From Anthostomella pinea (taxonomy: Eukaryota > Ascomycota > Sordariomycetes > Xylariales > Xylariaceae), in assembly GCA_963556695.1 (NCBI GenBank), contig CAUWAG010000008.1:1798001-1862000 (forward strand): DNA of 64,000 nt. Reading direction: 5' to 3'. A program made the translations under genes and the position numbers. How positions within the stretch are numbered: the stretch's first letter is position 1; every line of letters begins with the position of its first letter. Positions 55,693 through 64,000 of the stretch are shown here, piece by piece. Under the pieces are notes generated by a model, which was not told the origin of the DNA, searched no databases, and saw only the letters and a list, made by a program, of their open reading frames with translations.

Positions 55693-56532
55693 GGTGAGTC
55701 CTTGATGATGTTCCGCGTCGGGCAGAAGACGAAGCTGAAAGCGGCGAGAAATGGCAGGCCAAGGTCGGAAATATCTGCTCAACAAGGCCGATGCTTTATA
55801 CGGCTTGCGTTGATTCCCACGTTGGATTGCGCGTTGAATGCGAGCGATTCGATCCAGCCACGAAATCACCAAGCTTTGTACAGCACGTGGCACGTCCGTA
55901 ACCACACACCGCTCACCTGGTGCGGCTGGCTACCCAGTCGAGGTGAATGCCCATCCTATCATGTACCCGACAACTCTCCATACTCGTTCTCGCTCCTGTC
56001 GTTGTCGTCAACGGGCCGATAGCATGCTCCATCTTCTTGGTCCCGACATGGCGCTAGCAGGCCTCGTTGAAGCAAAAGGGGAAGGTTGAAGCAAGGGGGG
56101 AAGCTTGGAGATCTTGGGGTCAAGTTGGAGAATGCGGGGACATGTGCGGAACACGCCTCCTCAAGTGTCCATCTTGGGGAAGGTGGGGTATAGCGGTATA
56201 GGATCCCACCCGACACCCAACGGAGTTTTGTCAGACTTCGCTCTTTCCCCTTAGCTTTGTCTCTGTAACATTCACAACATTCATCGGTGGGTCGCTCTAT
56301 CCCATCCATGTGTTTGCTTCATGATCTGTGGGACTGGAAGGGAGTATCCAGGCAGCGCGGAGACCAAGCGGGTACCGAAATAAAACTCATTACAGCTGCC
56401 AACAGCCGAGCGGAACAGACTCGTTTACTTGCACAAACCTGACCCAAGTCCAGCCATAGCCAACGCTGCGTACACAATTCAAACTTCATGGCCACATAGA
56501 CTTTGTGGTGGCATTGTAATCTAGGAAACCAG
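55693..56532. other. Intergenic upstream of the GMC gene
   Basis: 840 bp between tandem minus-strand genes; should hold the GMC promoter. Nothing else seen. Confidence 0.4.
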
Positions 56533-58377
56533 TCAGAGATGCGGGAACAGGTCAGTCCACTGCGGAGTCTCGTATGCTGACGCTGGCAACTCCCTGATGC
56601 TGATGACAGCTTCTATCACGATGAACATGTGCGCCAGAACGAGACTAAGGCCACACACGAAGACGTTGATCCCTAAGCTAAAGCTCTGCCACCAGGTCTT
56701 CTTCCCACCCATCCAGTGCTCCCAAAACTGGTTCAGAGCAGGCACCCTCGCGACGATGAAGTTCAAGACCACCCTAAGACCTCCGCAGAAGCCGATGTAG
56801 ACGGCCGACGCTCGCCAGAGCCACATCTCAGCCTCGCTTGGGAAGTGCTCGTTCCAAGCGGCTGCGTGGATGCCTCCGTAACAGAAGTTGGCCAGCCACA
56901 ATACCATGCCAACGACCAGCCCATCGACATTGTGCAACAGATCGTTCGAAGGCCAGTTCTGCACATGGTCCGCAACGAGTTGCTCAGCTTTCAAGTGGAC
57001 GCATCTTACATTGTCGACATCATGCTCCATCGCTATACGATTGTCTTACAAATGAGGAGATGCTTCAAAGGCGGTGTTTATGAGCGACCATCTCTTCTGA
57101 TCCCTTGTAGTAGGTTGGTCCGGGTATGGCCGTTCCACGACTACTCGAGGACGTCTCTCGAAGAAGGCGGTGCTTTGTTCTTTCTCTTGCCTCGACAGCA
57201 ATTCCCTCATGCAACTTTAAGGTGCATTGCAAAACGAACTGTCTGGAGATGGTATAGAGTGACTGTGCTCCGATTCAACGGGTTCGGCGATCGTATACGA
57301 GACTTCGACTGTCGGTGTTTTCGCTGCGTTGCACGTGTTTGGCAATCGAAGGCAAATGGCCTCGAACTCTGGCGTCCTGGGGTAGAGATTGAGATGTGCA
57401 AGAAGAGTCTTCACCACTGTTTGCGACTTGACCTGCTCGGAGCTGACGTACCCGCTCATCTCACTGCTAGAGTACATGAAAGCAGCTAGAGGACCGAGCT
57501 GCTCTGCCTCGAGGATGATGGGTTCGTTTGGAAGAAGGGGCTTGTTCCACCAGAACATATACATCAAGAAGGCGCATAGCCTGAACGATGAGGTGAGCAG
57601 GAGGATACGCCTGGAGAGGGATGTAGCTTACACGTGAGCCACGGTGTTGACCTCCAAGGGTGTAACAGGTAGGTGTGATGCCAACCTTCCAGCTACTTGA
57701 ACAAGCATCCAAATTGCTTGAACAAGGACCGTCGCTTTGGCCAGGTCATTTGCCTTGCTCTTGTCCTCGATCTCTTCCTTGCGGACTGTTGGTAAGTGGC
57801 CACATTTGGCAAGTATCGCCACACCCCTCGCAGTTATTGTCAGCCTCTGAGGCCTGTCTAGGAGCACGTCGACTCCATTGAGAGTAACATGATCGAGAGC
57901 CTCCAGTTCGAAGACAAACCCCCCTGTGCAAGCGAAGAAGCTATGGGCCATCGTCCAACGTGCATAGCGCTTCACGATCTCCGGGTTTCCCTCATTCTCC
58001 TTCGCTAGCTTCAGCACGAGCTGCTGCAAGAGTCTCGCCGAACACCATTGCCGCCAAGCTGTAAAAACAACAAGTTCAGGGGCATAGATGCCTGCGACGA
58101 TCCAGCGGACGTTGAGCCATAGCGCTTGCCACCGTGACTGGTCTCGAGGGGGAACGTTGAGGTGGAGAGCGGACCAGACGCAAAGTACTAAGGTCAACAA
58201 GCACGAGACGACCAGGGAAGTGGTCCCTCTCCCGTTGGGATCCTGAATATATCCCACTAGCTGATGACCGTTGGTGATCGCATCGGCGGTCAAGTTGGAG
58301 TAAATACTGAAATCGAAGTCGGCTTGACAGCGGGTGAAGAAGAGACAGAACGAAAGTAGAATCGCTAAGACTTTCAT
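56533..58377 (-). CDS. Fungal multi-pass membrane protein of unknown function
   Basis: Exon 1 58377-57632 starts MKVLAILLSFCLFFTRCQA (signal peptide) and has several helices, with APELVVFTAWRQW and ACTGGFVFELEAL. Exon 2 starts at 57580 and reads LCAFLMYMFWWNKPL, so LPVTPLEVNTVAHV and this block join in phase 2. The coding frame reappears at about 57220-57030 (FFERRPRVVVERPYPDQP) and runs to the stop at 56533 with NWPSNDLLHNVDGLV, LANFCYGGIHAAAWNEHFP, LWRASAVYIGFCGGLR and two more helices. Exon 2's donor is not resolved. The frame's TAA near 57053 sits inside GTAAGA; a 45-nt intron ending in GTAAG before ATGCGTCC restores the frame. The family is widespread in Sordariomycetes, often in expanded, poorly characterised sets. 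Confidence 0.75.
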
Positions 58378-58996
58378 TTTCGACACAAATAAGAAATGAC
58401 AGAGAGCTTGGAATCTGATCTCTTCGACCAGAAATAATAGAGATGAAGGGAAATACCTCGTCAACATTTGTCCCATGGAATGAGGGTTGCACTTGCAATT
58501 GTATGCGCACCACATCAGACGAGCGACACTTCACCGCCACCCGCAAGCGCGAGGCACAGCCTGAGACGTGCTCGCATATTCGGAAGCATTGGTCGACGCC
58601 GACTCAATTCATATGCAGGTTGCTTTCCACATCGTGATCCCTTAAGGTTGTTTGTTGGAGGCAGAGGATTTTGCGGGCTTCAGAGCTGGACCAACATTCG
58701 GACAAGGGCTTCGCCGCGCCTTTTTCAAGCACATAACCGCTGGTGCTAACCGTGTGTGGAAGGATCTTGACGCCGGGGACCAACTGGCGGGTCCCAGCGG
58801 GGAACCACCCCTGTCTGTCGCCCAGGCAGAGGAGGTGACTGACCGACGACCGTCCACTCTCCTCCTCTCCCCTTCAGCTTCAAGTCCGCAAACACTCGCT
58901 TTCGATATTCAGACCGGATCTTACAGTATCGCGCCACATTCGCTCAGACTCAGCAGAATACATCACTTATCTCTAGTCCAGTCGAGTCGGACTATC
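58378..58996. promoter_or_regulatory. Bidirectional promoter of the membrane-protein and PAQR genes
   Basis: 619 bp between divergent ATGs. An open frame upstream of 58997 on the plus strand is taken as leader. Confidence 0.5.
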
Positions 58997-60108
58997 ATGG
59001 GTCCCAACAGAAACAGACCTCGTCGATCTGACCTATTGACGTGGAAAGACATATGTAAGTCTGCCCAGCCAGGATGCCTCCCATACTATATTTCTAATCT
59101 GTCCCAGTACCCTGGCAAAAGTATGGTTCATAATGAGTGTCTAGTTGTTGCTGCTCTTGTCTATGATGATCATGTACTTAGGGACAACGAATTCATTCTC
59201 ACGGGCTATCGGTAAGTGAAGGATCGACTCTTGGTCTCGTACTGGATCGTCCAGGGCTTATCATTTCCCCTAGGCGAGCTTCATTCTCATATTTACAGTC
59301 ACCCCGGAGCATCTTTTCGCTCCATAATGAAACTGGTAAGATCCGACACCCAATCCAAGTGCTCGGCTGATAACGATGAAAAGCGAACATCTGGTTCCAC
59401 CTTCTCGGTGCTCTCTTCTTCGCGATGATGCTCTACCGATATTACACGTTGGGAGTCAACTCCGAAGGGATCAGGTCTCAAGACACCATGGCCCTGAGTC
59501 TGTATAACCTCTGTGTTATCGTCTGTTTCGTCCTGTCGAGTACATTCCACACTTTCTCAGACCATAGCAAGGAGATGCACAAGTTCGGTAACGAACTCGA
59601 CCACCTCGGTATCGTGCTCGTCATGTGGGGAACTGGCATGTCTGGAACGCATTTCGCCTTCTACTGCCACGAGGCCCTTCGAAACGCATATTTCCTGGTC
59701 TTGTCAGGAACAGCAACAGGCTGCGCGATCTTCACACTCCAGCCAAATTTCAGGCAGCCGACTTTTCGGACCGTGCGGTTTCTGATGTACTGCTTCTTAG
59801 GGGCCAGCCTCTTCGCACCACTGATCCACGGTATTTGGCGGTTTGGAGGAGCGGAACTGGACGCCATGATGGGCCTGGGATCATTTCTCGGCCTCGCCAT
59901 CATCAACTTCACTGGCGCGGCTGTGTATGCTATGCGGATCCCGGAGCGATGGTTTCCCCGTCGGTTCGACTTGCTGGGACAAAGCCATAACTGGATGCAT
60001 GTCCTAGTGCTAACGGGCGCTCTGGTGAGGCTTCGAGGCCAGTTGGAGGTCATGTCACGATGGCAAATGCACACAGAGACGTATGGGTTCTGCAAGGGTG
60101 CGAATTAA
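58997..60108 (+). CDS. PAQR / hemolysin III-related seven-helix receptor (Izh-type)
   Basis: Exons 58997-59211, 59274-59335 and 59384-60108 give 333 residues with consistent phases. Family landmarks: DNEFILTGYR, SIFSLHNET joined to ANIWFHLLGALFF, SSTFHTFSDHSKEMHKFGNE then LDHLGIVLVMWG, and the final HNWMHVLVLTGAL. The conserved His residues (in STFH and HNWMH) and Asp/Ser form the zinc-dependent site of adiponectin receptor-like proteins, thought to act as ceramidases; yeast Izh proteins influence zinc and lipid homeostasis. Oddity: between TWKDI and DNEF there are about 40 extra residues; a GT-AG interval at 59055-59144 (90 nt, in frame) could remove 30 of them. Either form keeps frame. Homology is certain, ligand unknown. 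Confidence 0.92.
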
Positions 60109-60252
60109 GTCTAAAGGGTAGGACTTCTCTGGGGTCTACTATACGGCTACTTGGAATGCTCTATACCGACCTCAGGCCTTGTTACCGACCTCAGTCCTAT
60201 CTTCCTCATCACCTTTTTCCTGGAATCCGACCATACTTACTCTGATCTGATC

Positions 60253-61305
60253 TCATGTCGCTGCTGAACTCGTGGCTGCTGGAGACTGTGCTTTGCTTTC
60301 AGATGACTCACTGCTAACACAAAGCTCGTGGACCGCGTCAGAGTGAGGTTCAAAGCGACACATGTATGTCAGAGCACAGATGAAAGCGGGACTAACACCG
60401 CGGCGAGCGAGCGTATCAAGCATGACCTGATTCGTCCCGCAGCAGATCCGTATCAGCTCGTCTCGTGTCCTGTCACCAGGCCTGCGACAGCTACTCATCT
60501 CCGCCAGGAGCTTCACGAACTCATCAGACAGCATCAACGCCCAGCGACTTATAGCCCTGAAGAAGCCAAGGTTGGGCCCGAAGACCGTCTGCATCACCTT
60601 GTGTCTAAGAAAAGCCATCAACCACGTACGCGGAGCAGCGGATAGGTCCCGGAGTACGGTAACGTCGGCCTCCGACATGACCTCGCGAGGAACGCGTTCG
60701 CTGGCCCGGATTCTCGCCATGATCATTTCGTCGCCAGGCTGCCCAGGGGTCTCCTTGAACAAGTCCTCCATGGTCTGCCCGTAATGCTCGGGCCTGTCGA
60801 CCTCGGCCAGGTCGAGCAGAAGCGCCAGGCTGCCACTCCTATACCGCGTCGCGTCGAGCAGCAGCGAGACCATCTCCGGGAGACGGGCGTAGATGCCCCA
60901 GCCGAAGGCCCTTCGGCCATGCTGGCTGGAGTAGTCCAGCCAGTCCCTCCATTGCTGGCCGATGCACCGGGTCCGGGTGCGCCGCGCCTGGATAGAGAGT
61001 TCCGGGGTACGCGGGGGCGTGCTGGTTATTTCGAGGATGGTCGCTAGCAGATCGACTCTGTCGTTCACGACTGCGAATCGCAGCACGCGGCGGGCTACCT
61101 CCTTGTCCGCGTGCCCGAGCACTCGCCGGACGATGGGCCGCTGCAGTGCTGCGTGGAGGTCCCTATCTGCCAGGGCAAGGCTCACCTGGTCGCGAAGGGT
61201 CAAGTTCTCAGCGATCAGGAAGAGAACGTCGAAGGGGAGCTTCTGTCTTTCACTCATTCTTATTGGTCTTGTGTTCACGTCGGTATGGTATTCGCGTTTT
61301 GGCAT
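60253..61305 (-). CDS. F-box-like protein with degenerate ankyrin-type repeats
   Basis: Single exon of 350 residues. Near the N-terminus LPFDVLFLIAENLTLRDQVS then LALADRDLHAAL (about 23-55) matches the fungal F-box pattern that links substrate receptors to Skp1 in SCF ubiquitin ligases. Further on are helix pairs such as HADKEVARRVLRFAVVNDRV and LLLDATRYRSGSLALLLDLA, with ankyrin-like spacing but weak consensus. Such F-box/ankyrin proteins are common and fast-evolving in ascomycetes. Two Met residues are possible starts (1 and 17). The C-terminus is Ser/Ala-rich. Function is otherwise unknown. Confidence 0.75.
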   Translation of the reverse strand: MPKREYHTDVNTRPIRMSERQKLPFDVLFLIAENLTLRDQVSLALADRDLHAALQRPIVRRVLGHADKEVARRVLRFAVVNDRVDLLATILEITSTPPRTPELSIQARRTRTRCIGQQWRDWLDYSSQHGRRAFGWGIYARLPEMVSLLLDATRYRSGSLALLLDLAEVDRPEHYGQTMEDLFKETPGQPGDEMIMARIRASERVPREVMSEADVTVLRDLSAAPRTWLMAFLRHKVMQTVFGPNLGFFRAISRWALMLSDEFVKLLAEMSSCRRPGDRTRDELIRICCGTNQVMLDTLARRGVSPAFICALTYMCRFEPHSDAVHELCVSSESSESKAQSPAATSSAAT

Positions 61306-62199
61306 GTGTTACTTCTTAGTTGATGAAGCGGACACATTCAGCCCGGCTGTGAGGAGGGACAGGATGGCTTTATAGCTTGAAGACTGACTGCGTTGCCTTC
61401 GCTCGTGGAGACTTGTCATATCGCCTACACTGATGACAATGAGCCTGTACCGTTGACCCCTATCGTATTGGGGGCGACGTTTGATAACTACGACAGGAGT
61501 GCTCATTTCCTTTTTACTCCTTTGCCAAAATCGTAAAGTCGTCCTCTGACATGAAGACAGGACGTTGGGAACGTTTCAGTATATGTACACTAAACCCTCA
61601 AAAGTCTCCGCGCCCCCGTGATCAAGGTCTTGAATATTCAGGAATGTTTGTCTATCTGCGGGACTACCACACTGGAATCAACATAAAGCATGGCTTGATA
61701 AGATATAATTGCTTATTCTATGGAGCTTATTCCACTGTTTATGCCTTGTCCGGAAGACAACCCTCGAGGTTCGCGGACGGATACTTATGTGAGGTGACTG
61801 TAGCTAGATGTTCCCTAGTTGAATGGCTTTGACTATAATACCCTTGGGCGAAGTCAAGTGGTGTCCCTCTTCCCAGATGACTTCCTCAGGCTCCATGGAG
61901 CTGGCAGCATTGTTTGTGGTCCAGGCCGGGACCGAGTCGGAGTCTTCTGGAGCCATATTGAACCCTCACGTCTGGTGGGATCGCTCTGGATGTCGTTGCT
62001 TCGTCGCTTTCAAGCGGAAGACGTGTTAGACTGCTGGCGTTAGCCCAGGTTGCTACTCTTGCCGTAAGGGGGGTGGTCGGCGATCCCTCCTGCCTATATC
62101 ACCAGCATCCATTGCTTCATTGGGAATAACGTCGCGGTCCTGACAGGACATAGTTGGGTATTAGTCATTGGAACATTCTATCATTTGGTATCAACAAGA
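61306..62199. other. Intergenic upstream of the F-box-like gene
   Basis: About 900 bp between tandem minus-strand genes. A 65-codon frame at 61309-61506 (minus) is unsupported. Confidence 0.4.
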
Positions 62200-64000
62200 C
62201 TATACTTCACCCACGGCATCCGCAGCCCCTCCCATGATGTTGCCCGAAGAGTTGACCGCGCTACGGTATTCGCCACGGACAACATCCGTCACCCACGTTC
62301 CACGGGGCTTGAGCATGACCTGGCAGGGCGCCGGCTCCGTCATGAAGCCCGTCACGACCATGTCCATGGGATCCACGTCATGCACGCGCTCGAAGTCAAA
62401 TGCCCACAGCATACTGGCGACCTGCATGAAGCTGCTGTCGAGCGCAACCCGCCTGCCCATGCAGCTGCGCCGGCCCTGGCCAAACACAGGCAGGGGCAGC
62501 GAAGTCCGCAGCTCGCCCTGGCGTGCCGCCGCCGCCGGATCCTCGGGCCCCTGCATATCGCACCCGTCCAGCCAGCGCTCCGGCGCGAACGCGTCGAGGG
62601 ACGCCAGGGCGGGATCGAAGACCGCGGCGTCCCGGCCGATGAACCAGGCGTTGGCGAACACGGTCGCCCCCTTGGCGATCCGAGTGCCCTTGTAGTCGTC
62701 CGCCTTATCGGCGCGCCGGGGAATGCTCCCCGGCGAGATGGGCCGCCAGCGCATCAGCTCGGAGACTATGCCGTCTATGTAGGGCATGGCGGCGCGGTCT
62801 GCAAAGGTGGGCATGCGCTCGCGTCCTACGACGGCGTCTAAGACCGAGTGCGCGCGCGATATGAAGCCCGGGTTCGCCGTGATGGCGGCGACGAAGAGCC
62901 AGAGTAGCGCCCGCGGGCTCGTTTCCATCCCCCCTTGGATGGAAGTAGCCAGCATGAAGGCCAGGTCGACGTCCGGCACCTTGTCGGCGCCAGCGTACTT
63001 GGCGGCTACGTTTCGCGCCTGCTTGGTGGCGTTCCAGCCCGGTGCCTTGTCTCCCGCCTCCAGTAGCCGCATGTACAGCCGTGTCTGCTCGGCGTAGAAG
63101 CGGTCGGCGGCGTGGCGCCAGGGCGACAGCGCCGCCGGCAGGTAGCGCAGGGCCGGGATGAAATCTGGCAGGCCCGGGTTAGCGGCTGTGTGGGTTACTC
63201 TCTCCTGGACGTGGACGATCTCGTGGAACAGCGGGTCGTCGGACGTGGCCACGCGGATACCGTAGTGCAGCGTCAGGATGATGCTGGCCTGCGTGCGCTC
63301 GAGCAGCGTGTAGATGTCGGTGCTCGCGACGACGCGCCCACTGCTGTCCCTGGCGAGTTCTAGCAGCTCCTTGACGAGTTGCTTACACTCGAGCTCCATG
63401 ATGGGCTGGTACCGCGGCGCGGCAACGGCACCCAAGCTGGGAGACAAAATGCGGTGGTGGAGTTTGAGATGTTTTGCTATAAGTCAGTATCCACCAAGAC
63501 ACGTTCCGTTCGTTCTCGGTCGAGCCACGTACCTCGTCTATGTCGTGCATCACTATGGAAAATGGTAGTCAGTTTTTACTCATTCTAGACAATTTAGCGA
63601 GGTGCAAGCATTCCGGATGCATGTGTTGAGAGCAGTTGCTCTCGAGACAGGCTCAAATAAGAAATCATTTCCTCCTGAGACATGTCCAAAAAGGGGAACA
63701 AACAACTCCAGAAACTACTGACGGGTGAATTTGGACTGGCCCCGCGCGGCGCCGGTGATCATCTCGATGCTTACGGAGCCGGGCCGGTTGCTGTACCATG
63801 CGCTGCACTGGCTGAGAAGCTCCGTCGCCGCCTCGGCCGTGTTGATGACGACAAGGGGTACAATGCCAAACAGCTTCGGCGTAGCGATTGCGCCCTTCTC
63901 TTTGGACCAGGCATCCCAGCGCAGAAGCGGCTTCTCTATGGGCGATCTGTACAGGTCCCCGATGATGGGCAACTTCAAGAGTGTTTTCTTGCCAGTCGAC
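62200..64000 (-). CDS. Cytochrome P450 monooxygenase, 5' partial at the right edge
   Basis: The gene enters from beyond 64000; the membrane anchor and start are outside. Exons seen: 64000-63723 (TGKKTLLKLPIIGDLYRSP, proline-rich hinge), a 24-nt microexon 63552-63529, and 63476-62200. This choice reads KFT-LMHDIDEVP-KHLKLHHRILSP; another pair of donors (CA|GTAGTT and GAG|GTACGT) also keeps frame but gives a less family-like peptide. The I-helix shows GGMETSPRALLW (AGx[DE]T region), the ExxR is SELMRWRP, then the PERF-like block APERWLDG, and the heme loop FGQGRRSCMGRR with the Cys ligand. A hallmark acidic/aromatic array is not seen, so it is a typical catabolic or secondary-metabolism P450; substrate unknown. 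It uses NADPH-P450 reductase in the ER membrane. Confidence 0.9.

Noticed and set aside
57020..57060. TAA in the membrane-protein frame taken as a nonsense mutation
   Set aside because: It lies inside a good GTAAGA donor and an in-frame 45-nt intron can remove it.
61309..61506. 65-codon minus-strand frame upstream of the F-box-like gene
   Set aside because: Too short, no conserved pattern, probably leader or promoter.

Overview
The window is nuclear DNA of a filamentous ascomycete (Pezizomycotina, most likely a Sordariomycete). The grounds are short GT-AG introns of about 45-280 nt in most genes, a HET-domain gene, an AT-rich island of the kind left by repeat-induced point mutation (RIP), and typically fungal families (copper-oxygenase-like chitin-binding type-4 protein, GMC oxidoreductase, P450, PAQR/Izh receptor, CorA-like fragment, alpha/beta-hydrolase fused to a phosphatase). 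I could run no searches: family names come from recognising conserved sequence, and all exon boundaries were placed by hand from splice sites and reading frame.

Layout. 0-4 kb is housekeeping: the 3' end of a RAD26/CSB-like repair helicase, then divergent ribosomal protein genes uS11 (minus) and uL30 (plus) sharing a promoter that contains a telomere-like AACCCTAACC box. 4.7-9.4 kb holds mitochondrial ISA2, a small secreted LPMO-like protein and an Mpv17/PMP22 membrane protein. 11-12.7 kb is a five-exon conserved fungal gene with an in-frame TAG in exon 1. 13.1-14.6 kb is a ketopantoate reductase. 14.7-15.2 kb is the AT island, directly followed by a HET gene whose frame breaks at an A6 run. 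17.6-24.7 kb is gene-poor. 24.7-26 kb encodes a Myb/SANT regulator, behind which lie another 5 kb without a recognisable gene.

31.4-41.9 kb is again housekeeping: PRP8 (three exons, no intein), head-to-head with ribosomal protein eL34, then the complex I assembly factor NDUFAF3. 44-47.2 kb carries a large fusion: a repeat-rich N-terminus, an alpha/beta hydrolase whose catalytic His is separated from the rest by a low-complexity insertion, and a C-terminal Cys-phosphatase. 47.8-53 kb is weakly coding, with a CorA-like pseudogene and an unidentified Lys-rich protein. 53.8-64 kb is accessory: secreted GMC oxidoreductase, a multi-pass membrane protein, a PAQR receptor, an F-box-like protein and a P450 that runs off the right end.

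Two threads are worth following. First, several otherwise well-conserved genes contain a single frame-breaking event (TAG at 11192, +1 at 16468-16473, a splice phase mismatch at 39905, TAG at 51830); these are either real decay or recoding, or sequence errors. Second, the hydrolase-phosphatase fusion joins an enzyme, a phosphatase and a fast-evolving repeat region in one polypeptide.
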